DNA from: an uncultured Pseudomonas sp.
GTDB lineage: Bacteria > Pseudomonadota > Gammaproteobacteria > Pseudomonadales > Pseudomonadaceae
Reading direction: 5' to 3'
Assembly (NCBI GenBank): GCA_946886875.1
Contig: CAMPJN010000096.1
Location: 1-11,275 of the forward strand
Length of the DNA: 11,275 bases
Below the pieces are notes generated by a model. The model saw nothing but the letters and a program-made list of their open reading frames with translations, was not told where the DNA came from and ran no database searches. Position 1 is the stretch's first letter, and each line of letters opens with the position of its first letter. The translations under genes were made by a program, and so were the position numbers. Shown here piece by piece: positions 5,521 through 11,275 of this stretch.

Positions 5521-6735
5521 TTGCGCGAAATCGTCCTGATCAATATTACCGGTGAAGATCGTCCCGGTTTGACCGCCGCCGTCATGGGCGTTCTGGCTAA
5601 TGGCGGGGTGAGCATCCTGGATATCGGCCAAGCGGTCATCCACGACACCCTGTCGTTCGGCATTCTGGTCGAAATTCCCGACACCGAACGCGCTTCTTCG
5701 GTACTCAAGGATGTGCTGTTCACCGCTTACAAACTCGACCAGCAGGTACGTTTCACCCCGGTGTCCGAGGCGGATTATCAGCAATGGGTCAGCGGCCAGG
5801 GCAAGGCCCGGCATATCGTCACCCTGTTGACCCGCAAGGTCACGGCCGAGCAACTGCAGCGGGTCAGCGCCATCACCGCCAAGTACGACCTGAATATCGA
5901 TCATATCGATCGTCTGTCCGGACGCATGCCGTTGGATACCCCAATGGACCAAGGCAAGGGCTGCATCGAATTTTCCGTGCGTGGCGAGCCGGCCGATCCG
6001 GCGGGATTGCGCGCCGAGTTTCTCAGCGTGGCTCAGGAGTTGAACGTCGATATCGCCTTTCAGCGCGATTCGCTGTTCCGCCGCAATCGTCGGTTGGCGG
6101 TATTCGACATGGACTCGACGCTGATCGAGGCCGAGGTGATCGACGAGCTGGCCAAGGCCGCGGGGGTCGGGGAAAAAGTCTCCGAAATCACCGAGCGCGC
6201 GATGCGTGGTGAACTGGACTTCGCCGCCAGCTTCAGGGAGCGCCTGGCGCTGCTCAAGGGCTTGCCGGAAAGCGTGCTGAGCGAAATCGGCGCTTCGCTG
6301 CGCCTGACCGAAGGCGCCGAGACGCTGTTCAGCGAGCTGCGTCGGCTGGGCTATAAAACCGCGATTCTTTCCGGCGGCTTCAGCTATTTCGCCAAGCAGT
6401 TGCAGACCAAGCTGGGCATCGACTACGTATTCGCCAACGAGCTGCAAATCGTCGACGGTCTGGTTACCGGTGTCGCAGTCGAGCCGATCGTCGATGCTCA
6501 GCGCAAAGCCGACCTGCTGCGTGAGCTGGCGCAAAAAGAGGGGCTGCGTCTGGAGCAGACCATTGCCGTGGGCGATGGCGCCAACGACCTGCCGATGCTG
6601 GCGATTGCTGGCCTGGGTGTGGCCTTTCGCGCCAAACCCTTGGTCAAGCAATCGGCCAAGCAGGCGATCTCGACCCTGGGCCTGGATGGCATTCTCTATC
6701 TGCTGGGATTTCGCGACCGCGACGGTCTGGAATAA
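5521..6735 (+). CDS. serB: Phosphoserine phosphatase SerB
   Basis: This cytoplasmic enzyme carries out the last step of serine biosynthesis, hydrolysing O-phospho-L-serine to L-serine and phosphate. With the TTG start it has 404 residues. Residues 1-75 form an ACT domain (REIVLINITGEDRPGLTAA), and about 95-185 a second ACT-like domain. From about 190 comes the HAD-family phosphatase core. DMDST at 196-200 carries the nucleophile Asp196 and the acid/base Asp198. SGGFSYF near 283 is motif II, and GDGANDLPML near 352 holds the Mg-binding residues. All catalytic motifs are intact. The two ACT domains suggest amino-acid sensing; feedback by serine is known for some relatives but cannot be shown here. 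An in-frame ATG at 5488 would add 11 residues and is less likely. It is divergent from the AhpA/YtjB gene and convergent with fimX. Confidence 0.96.
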   Translation: MREIVLINITGEDRPGLTAAVMGVLANGGVSILDIGQAVIHDTLSFGILVEIPDTERASSVLKDVLFTAYKLDQQVRFTPVSEADYQQWVSGQGKARHIVTLLTRKVTAEQLQRVSAITAKYDLNIDHIDRLSGRMPLDTPMDQGKGCIEFSVRGEPADPAGLRAEFLSVAQELNVDIAFQRDSLFRRNRRLAVFDMDSTLIEAEVIDELAKAAGVGEKVSEITERAMRGELDFAASFRERLALLKGLPESVLSEIGASLRLTEGAETLFSELRRLGYKTAILSGGFSYFAKQLQTKLGIDYVFANELQIVDGLVTGVAVEPIVDAQRKADLLRELAQKEGLRLEQTIAVGDGANDLPMLAIAGLGVAFRAKPLVKQSAKQAISTLGLDGILYLLGFRDRDGLE

Positions 6736-6749
6736 CGCAGCAGATACAA

Positions 6750-6775
6750 AAAAGCCGACGCATGCGTCGGCTTTT
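6750..6775. terminator. Bidirectional rho-independent terminator between serB and fimX
   Basis: AAAAGCCGACG (6750-6760) pairs with its complement (6765-6775) in an 11-bp stem with loop CATG. An A-run precedes it (6748-6753) and a T-run follows (6772-6775, then CTTT). Both strands therefore read as a GC-rich stem followed by T residues. It lies 14 bases after the serB stop and 14 bases beyond the fimX stop and can serve both genes. Confidence 0.92.
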
Positions 6776-6789
6776 CTTTGTCCGTACTG

Positions 6790-8856
6790 TTATTCGTCGC
6801 CCGCCGAGAAGTCGTAATCCATCGATTGACTGGGGCCTTGCAGGTAGTAGCCCTGAATGTAATTGACCCCGGCCTGCCATAGTGTGGCGAGGACGGTGGC
6901 GCTTTCGACGAAGGGCACTATGGTCATTTTGGCTTGCGCATGCAGGCTGGCCAGCAGGGTTTTCAGCGCTTCCTGATTTTCCGTCTGGCTCAGATCCTGG
7001 GAGTAGGAACCGTCTACTTTGACGAAGTCGATATTCAGGTGTTTCAGAGTGTTGAACGGGTTGATCGCACAACCGAACTGGCTGAGGCCGACCTTGCAAT
7101 GCAGTTCGTGCAAGCCCTGGCTGAGAACCTTGGCTTGTTTCAGGCAGGCGATGGCATCGGGTTCGCTGAACTGGAATACCAGTGAATCCGACGGCAGGCG
7201 GGCGGCTTTCAGGGCCACGCTGAGCCAGGGCAGCAGGGTCTGATCCTGCAGGCTGGCGCTCGACAAGTGCACGAACAGGCGGGTGCTATGACCCTTGCTG
7301 CGATGGTCGGCGAGTAATTTGATCGAGCTGAGAATCACCCAGCGGTCGATCTTTTCACCCAGACCGGCTTCCTTGGCCGCGGCGAGGAAGTCCTGGGGCG
7401 GTACTTCCTCGCCCTTGGGGTTGAGCAGGCGCAGCAGCACCTCGTAGTGCTCGTGACTGTCGCCGCGCAGGCTGATGATCGGCTGGAACAGCAGGCGGAA
7501 GCTGTTGTTTTCCAGTGCTTGCTGCACCATCGCCAGCAGGCTGCCGCGGTTGGCGGCGGCGGCCAGTTCGTCGGCGGGGTTGAAAATCTTCAGTGCATTG
7601 CCGTGGAGCTCGTCCGCGCAGCGGTGGGCGCGGTCGACCACTTCCTGGGCCTTGGCGGTTTTCTCGTTTAGCCCGGCGATGCCGATCGACAAGGTGGTTT
7701 GCACGGTACGGCCGCTGACATCGAACAGGTGACCTTCGACTTTCTTCAGCAAGGCACTGAGGCCTGCCTCGGATTGCTCCGCCGTCAGCCCCGGTTGCAA
7801 TGCCGCGAACACGTCGTCGCCGAAGCGCGCCAGTTGCGCTTCGGCGGGGAAGTGCGCGCGCAGTAGCGTGGTCAGGTCGGTGAGCAGCAGGTCGATGCCG
7901 GCCAAGCCGACTTCGGCCAGCAGGCTGGAATACTGGTCGAGACGGATATAGGCCAGGCAGGCAGGTTGCCCGGCGTTGACCGCGCGCTCGACCGCTGCGT
8001 CCATGAGTTCGAGGAAGTAGCTGCGGTTGTACAGCCCGGTCACCAGATCCTGGCTGCTGATCTCGCGCAGCTTCTCTTCCAGCTCGGCGTTGCCCGACTC
8101 AGCACGAATCACCACCTGAATGCAGGGTTCGCTGTCGTAGGTGGCCGGCGAAAAGTTCATGCGCGCAGCGAAGCTCTTACCGTCTGCCTTGACTCCGGTG
8201 CAGGCCAGTTCGGCGGCGCCCTCGGCGCTTTGGTAGTTCTTCAGGAAGTCTTTGAAGTTGCTTTGGTCGGTGCTGGCGATCAGGTCGATCATCGGCATGC
8301 CTTCGAGCTCGTCGGCATCGTGATAATCGAAGAGCTCAAGGTAGGCGCGGTTGGCATAGATATGCATGCCGTCATGCACGTAGGTAATCGCGTCCACGGA
8401 GCTGTCGAGCAGCAGTTGGCAGCGTTTTTCTGCTTCGCGTAGCGCCACTTCTGCGCCACGACGGGCGCGTCGCTCTTCGAGATTGCTCAATTCGCGCTTG
8501 GCGACCAGCACCAGGCGCTCGTCCTCGCCTTGGGGCAGGGCATCCTGCGCGCCAATCGACAAAGCCTCGGTGACGCTATCGGAATCGTTGTCGGCGAGCA
8601 GCTGAATGACCGGAATGTCCTTGGCCTGGCGGCGAATGGCGCTGATGGCTTCGTGCGGGTCGAGGTGCTCACTGGTCGGCGCGGCGATCAACAAGTCCCA
8701 GCTCTGCTGTAGCGCTTCGGCCAGATCTTCGCTGGAGGTCAGGCGGTGTACGCGGGTCGCGCGCCCAGCGTTACGAAACAGGCTGACGAGCCGTTCCGCC
8801 TCGTTTTGCGAATCTTCGAGTATGAGGAGCCGAATGGTTTTTTTTTCAATGGCCAT
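6790..8856 (-). CDS. fimX: FimX, c-di-GMP-binding type IV pilus regulator
   Basis: In P. aeruginosa FimX is needed for twitching motility; it is a cytoplasmic, polar c-di-GMP-binding protein that controls type IV pilus assembly. This 688-residue protein has the same order: REC-like (1-125), PAS (about 140-260), GGDEF-like (about 265-430) and EAL-like (about 440-688). The REC-like domain keeps the acidic pair Glu14-Asp15, but the phospho-acceptor position reads Ala (Ala58/59). GGDEF is replaced by GDDVF near 346. EAL is replaced by EVL near 472, and the usual DDFG reads SQFG near 591, so cyclase and phosphodiesterase activity are not expected, while ligand binding by the EAL-like domain is. 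The ATG at 8856 is chosen because MAIEKKTIRLLILEDSQ starts the REC fold directly. An in-frame TTG at 8868 would add only four residues. Neither start has a good Shine-Dalgarno sequence. It probably shares a transcript with the upstream PilZ-like gene. Confidence 0.95.
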   Translation of the reverse strand: MAIEKKTIRLLILEDSQNEAERLVSLFRNAGRATRVHRLTSSEDLAEALQQSWDLLIAAPTSEHLDPHEAISAIRRQAKDIPVIQLLADNDSDSVTEALSIGAQDALPQGEDERLVLVAKRELSNLEERRARRGAEVALREAEKRCQLLLDSSVDAITYVHDGMHIYANRAYLELFDYHDADELEGMPMIDLIASTDQSNFKDFLKNYQSAEGAAELACTGVKADGKSFAARMNFSPATYDSEPCIQVVIRAESGNAELEEKLREISSQDLVTGLYNRSYFLELMDAAVERAVNAGQPACLAYIRLDQYSSLLAEVGLAGIDLLLTDLTTLLRAHFPAEAQLARFGDDVFAALQPGLTAEQSEAGLSALLKKVEGHLFDVSGRTVQTTLSIGIAGLNEKTAKAQEVVDRAHRCADELHGNALKIFNPADELAAAANRGSLLAMVQQALENNSFRLLFQPIISLRGDSHEHYEVLLRLLNPKGEEVPPQDFLAAAKEAGLGEKIDRWVILSSIKLLADHRSKGHSTRLFVHLSSASLQDQTLLPWLSVALKAARLPSDSLVFQFSEPDAIACLKQAKVLSQGLHELHCKVGLSQFGCAINPFNTLKHLNIDFVKVDGSYSQDLSQTENQEALKTLLASLHAQAKMTIVPFVESATVLATLWQAGVNYIQGYYLQGPSQSMDYDFSAGDE

Positions 8857-8872
8857 AGCTGAGATCAAGTCT

Positions 8873-8887
8873 GCGCCGAACGGGCGC
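8873..8887 (-). other. Stem-loop just upstream of fimX start
   Basis: GCGCC (8873-8877) and GGCGC (8883-8887) form a 5-bp GC stem with a 5-base loop in the 63-base gap between the PilZ-like gene and fimX. It lies 17-31 bases before the fimX ATG, where the ribosome would bind and where no clear Shine-Dalgarno sequence is present. It could limit fimX translation, but short GC stems are common in such DNA. Confidence 0.3.
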
Positions 8888-8919
8888 GAAAAGGCGACAA
8901 AAGGTGGAGAGTCGGCAAT

Positions 8920-10731
8920 CTACAGAGACTTCCAGAGCGAGTCAAAGTCTTCCTCCCCGCCCGAGCCACGGCTTTTCTGCGCTGTGACGGGTTTCCCTTG
9001 GTCGGTCGGGGCTTGCTCAATCTCGCGGTATTCGAACTGGCTGAAGCTGCCGGTACTGGTTTGTCGGCGACTGAGCAGTGCGGTGCGCTCGCTGCCGTTG
9101 CGGTTGATCAGCACTTTGTTGCCCTCCTGGAAGGGTAAGCGCGGGGTTATCAGCGAGGCAGGGCGGGAAATCGCGCTGATCCCGGGCAATAAAAAGGCGC
9201 GTAAATACTGGCTGTTCTGCTCGGTTTTGCGCACCAGTTGCAGACCGCAGGGTTCGGCATGAGGTGCGATCAGTTCGATGCCCATTTGGGTGCCGCCGCC
9301 GCGGACTTGGCGGATCCAGCGCACCACCGCGATACTCCAGTCGTGTTCCGGCGAATCCTGAAGGCCGATGATCTCGCCGGCTTGCAATTGGCTCGGCACC
9401 TCTTTTGGCCAGGACATGCAGTAGCCGCCGGGGCTGTGATTGACGATGGGCAAGGTGAAGGTCGGGTAATCTTCGCGGCTCGCTGCCGCACTGGCAGCGC
9501 CTTCTTGCTGCGATTGCGGGCGCTGATATTCGATATTCTCCAGAGGCAGGCCCTGGGTCCATTCGTTGATTTTCGGCGCATCGAAGGCGTTGGCCCAGAT
9601 ATCCGGTGTGCCGCCGGGCGTTGCGAATACCGCGGTGGCGGCCTCGCTCGGGCGTTTCAGGACGTCGTTGAATGAGCGCTTTTTTGCCAGGAAGAAGTGC
9701 AGCGCGCTCATGCCGATGCAGAGCGTCAGCGCGCCTTGCCCCTGGTTGCGTTGGAAGCTGCGCTCGGAAATATCGCCCCAGGCGGCGCAGAGGTGCTGCA
9801 GCATGTCCTGGGTAAATCCCTCGGGCACCAGCAAGCGGGCTTTATCACGTTGATCGGCAGGTAGTTGCGAGTACTCGCTGAGCGCATCGACCAGCGGTTG
9901 CGGGTTTATACCCAGAGCGTTGGGCAGTTCACTGCTTTGCAGCAGCGAGGTATAGCGCGGCGGGCCGTCCACGTTCTGAGCCACGGCAAACAGGCTGCTG
10001 GGTGCGTCTCCGGCCTGCAACCTGACCAGTGTGCTCCAGGGTTCGAGGGCCTCGGCGAGACGTGCGATGGCGCCTTGGCGCATCTGGTTGCAGCGCGCGC
10101 AACCGAGCAGCAGGGCCACCAGGTAACTCTGTTCGATACTTAGATCATGGGTGTGTAGCGCTTGCGGGTCGCGGATCACCCGTCTGTGCAGATCGCGCTC
10201 CGCGGCGATTTGATAGAGCTGATGCAGTTCCAGCCAGAGTCCTTCCGGCACCGGGCAATACAGCTGGCTGGCGCGCACCAAGGGGCCGCAGAGGCTATAG
10301 GTGGCGCGCTGCAATGCGGTCGCCAATAGTTGGTTGCGCTCGAGATTTTGCTGCGGCGCCAGGCGCACGATGATTAGTTTATAGCCGATGGCCAGGTGGT
10401 TCTGCAGTGCCTGGCAGAGGTTGGCGACCTTGCGCGGTCGCTCATCGAGGACGATCGACTGGTTGAGGAAGTGCCGCTCCAGTTGCTTGCAGACGAAGTA
10501 CACCTCGGGGCGCAGCAATTCCAGCAATTGCAGGCGAACATCCGAAGGGGTGACCAGCTGGTTGAGCTCGATCAGGGCTTGGTACAGCTGGCGAGCGGTT
10601 TCGCCGATATTGGCTTTTGGCAGCGCCTCGATCCAGCGCTTCAGCCCGCGCGGGCTGGCATCGCAGAAAGACAGGCTCTGCTTATGAGGCGTGGGTACGC
10701 GGAGTTGGAGGTGGTGACTCTGTTTATCCAT
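8920..10731 (-). CDS. Large protein with interrupted PilZ-like domain, probable c-di-GMP binder
   Basis: This 603-residue soluble protein has no signal peptide or membrane helix. Residues 1-320 are mostly helical with a CARC (CxxC) motif at 211-214. RSFQR at 324-328 fits the RxxxR motif of PilZ domains and is followed by a strand-like stretch ALTLCIGMSALHFFL. After about 75 residues of low-similarity sequence (351-422), FTLPIVNHSPGG follows, in which N431-G436 fits the second PilZ motif (D/N)xSxxG. The strands AGEIIGL, SIAVVRWIRQV and QMGIELI are typical of the PilZ barrel. A second beta-rich segment (about 508-570) and an acidic C-terminal tail end the protein. PilZ domains bind c-di-GMP. 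The gene is 63 bases upstream of fimX on the same strand, suggesting a role in c-di-GMP signalling to type IV pili, which is inference. The ATG has only a weak GGGAG site 12 bases upstream. Confidence 0.82.
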   Translation of the reverse strand: MDKQSHHLQLRVPTPHKQSLSFCDASPRGLKRWIEALPKANIGETARQLYQALIELNQLVTPSDVRLQLLELLRPEVYFVCKQLERHFLNQSIVLDERPRKVANLCQALQNHLAIGYKLIIVRLAPQQNLERNQLLATALQRATYSLCGPLVRASQLYCPVPEGLWLELHQLYQIAAERDLHRRVIRDPQALHTHDLSIEQSYLVALLLGCARCNQMRQGAIARLAEALEPWSTLVRLQAGDAPSSLFAVAQNVDGPPRYTSLLQSSELPNALGINPQPLVDALSEYSQLPADQRDKARLLVPEGFTQDMLQHLCAAWGDISERSFQRNQGQGALTLCIGMSALHFFLAKKRSFNDVLKRPSEAATAVFATPGGTPDIWANAFDAPKINEWTQGLPLENIEYQRPQSQQEGAASAAASREDYPTFTLPIVNHSPGGYCMSWPKEVPSQLQAGEIIGLQDSPEHDWSIAVVRWIRQVRGGGTQMGIELIAPHAEPCGLQLVRKTEQNSQYLRAFLLPGISAISRPASLITPRLPFQEGNKVLINRNGSERTALLSRRQTSTGSFSQFEYREIEQAPTDQGKPVTAQKSRGSGGEEDFDSLWKSL

Positions 10732-10875
10732 CTAACTCGGACACTCCCAATGCCTGCGTGGGCAACTCGTTGCGGTCGTGCTTGCAACTCTAGCAGCATC
10801 CTCTAGCGGTCGCAGCTCGATTGCAGAGCGTTGCGACTGGTGCACGGAGCAGAATGCCGAGGTGGGACTGTCTTG

Positions 10876-10905
10876 ATTTGAGCGAGGAAAGCCTGCGGGG
10901 TTCAA
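10876..10905 (-). promoter_or_regulatory. Weak candidate promoter for the PilZ-like gene and fimX
   Basis: On the - strand TTGAAC (10905-10900) and TCAAAT (10881-10876) are separated by 18 bases; each matches four of six sigma70 consensus positions. It lies in the 230-base gap after psd and would give a leader of about 140 bases. Nothing better was seen in the gap, but the match is weak. Confidence 0.2.
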
Positions 10906-10926
10906 TGGCGGCGCGATTGCGGCAGC

Positions 10927-10953
10927 GCCGGGGGCAGCTGGTGTGCCCCCGGC
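10927..10953 (-). terminator. Stem-loop after psd, possible terminator
   Basis: GCCGGGGGCA (10927-10936) and its complement (10944-10953) form a perfect 10-bp, very GC-rich stem with a 7-base loop. It begins 8 bases after the psd stop on the - strand. No T-run follows, so it is not a classical intrinsic terminator; it may assist termination or protect the psd transcript end. Apart from this and the weak promoter, the 10732-10961 gap shows nothing clear. Confidence 0.45.
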
Positions 10954-10961
10954 TCGAGTGT

Positions 10962-11275
10962 TCAGAGAGACGGAGCGTTGCTGCCCAGCAACTGTCCCAT
11001 CTGCACCGGGCTGCCGGCCACCAGCTCCTGGGCCCATTGCACCTGGTCGGCGCCGAACAGCACGATGGCGGTGGAACCGAGCTTGAAGCGTCCCAGTTCT
11101 GCGCCCTTGTCGAGAACGATGGGCGCACGTGCGGCTTCGTCATAGCGGAAGGTTTTCAGGCTGCGCTTGGGCGGCGTTACCAGGCCGGCCCATACGGTTT
11201 CGATCGACGCGACAATCATTGCGCCGACCAGCACCACGGCCATTGGCCCGCGCTCGGTATCGAACAGGCAGACCA
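10962..11275 (-). CDS. psd: Phosphatidylserine decarboxylase proenzyme, C-terminal part
   Basis: Only the last 103 residues are inside the window; the gene continues past the right edge. Psd makes phosphatidylethanolamine from phosphatidylserine at the inner membrane. The fragment includes [20 protein letters not shown], the block SIETVWAG, and [11 protein letters not shown]. The LGST motif (11070-11081) is the self-cleavage site: the chain breaks between Gly and Ser, and Ser becomes the pyruvoyl cofactor of the small alpha chain. The cleavage motif is intact, so the visible part looks functional. It ends at a TGA followed by a GC-rich stem-loop. Its closeness to fimX matches the Pseudomonas chromosomal order. 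Confidence 0.95.
   Translation of the reverse strand, partial: VCLFDTERGPMAVVLVGAMIVASIETVWAGLVTPPKRSLKTFRYDEAARAPIVLDKGAELGRFKLGSTAIVLFGADQVQWAQELVAGSPVQMGQLLGSNAPSL

Noticed and set aside
5425..6651. Long - strand open frame of 408 codons opposite serB
   Set aside because: It lies antisense to an intact serB with all catalytic motifs. Its translation is rich in Gln/Arg/Gly/His without domains, as expected for a shadow frame in GC-rich coding DNA.
7800..7835. Active diguanylate cyclase in FimX
   Set aside because: The motif reads GDDVF rather than GGDEF, and the EAL-like part lacks the EAL and DDFG acidic residues, so catalysis is not expected.
8606..9262. + strand open frame of 218 codons spanning the fimX and PilZ-like gene junction
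   Set aside because: It overlaps the coding regions of two well-supported - strand genes, is Ser/Arg-rich and shows no recognisable domain.
10750..10850. Imperfect GTTGCG/GCAAC repeats in the psd to PilZ-like gene gap, considered as operator or RNA gene
   Set aside because: The repeats are short and irregular, with no consistent spacing or foldable long stem that stands out from chance.
10732..11143. Short - strand open frames between psd and the PilZ-like gene
   Set aside because: They overlap psd in other frames, are Arg/Ser/Pro-rich and have no supporting ribosome site or domain.

Overview
The window is a GC-rich gammaproteobacterial chromosome segment that reads as Pseudomonas or a close relative. 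The main reasons are fimX (REC-like/PAS/GGDEF-like/EAL-like, about 690 residues, with non-canonical GDDVF and EVL motifs), the serB/AhpA-YtjB divergent pair, and psd close to fimX. Seven complete protein genes and two partial or edge elements account for nearly all of the sequence. I saw no rRNA, tRNA, IS element, CRISPR array or prophage.

Left part (1-3785, + strand). After about 100 bases of dense small inverted repeats comes a tight four-gene operon for an MCE/Mla-type lipid ABC transporter: an MlaE-family permease with an N-terminal STAS-like domain, an MlaF-like ATPase, an inner-membrane-anchored MCE (MlaD-like) protein, and a PqiC-type outer-membrane lipoprotein. Spacing is 1 base, then a 4-base ATGA overlap, then a 34-base gap. 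This set would form an inner-membrane to outer-membrane lipid-trafficking machine. No soluble MlaC-like carrier is in the operon. The operon ends at a hairpin shared with the convergent next gene.

Middle part (3775-6775). An AhpA/YtjB-family membrane protein gene (- strand) and serB, phosphoserine phosphatase (+ strand), are divergently transcribed from a 198-base intergenic region. That region holds a good sigma70-type promoter for the membrane-protein gene. A five-codon mini-ORF lies just before its GTG start and overlaps it. The C-terminal part of the membrane protein looks like a degenerate class III nucleotide-cyclase fold. serB ends at a strong bidirectional terminator facing fimX.

Right part (6748-11275, - strand). 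Reading leftwards: the C-terminal end of psd (phosphatidylserine decarboxylase, cut by the window edge), then a 603-residue protein with both PilZ c-di-GMP motifs but about 100 residues apart, then fimX. The PilZ-like gene and fimX are 63 bases apart and probably co-transcribed, which puts a possible c-di-GMP receptor next to the degenerate c-di-GMP-binding regulator of type IV pili.

I do not see an unmistakably new multi-gene system. The items most worth a second look are the interrupted PilZ-like domain beside fimX, the cryptic cyclase-like domain of the AhpA/YtjB protein, and the unusual leader and hairpin arrangements around that gene. No database or structure search was possible; all family assignments come from reading the translated sequence.
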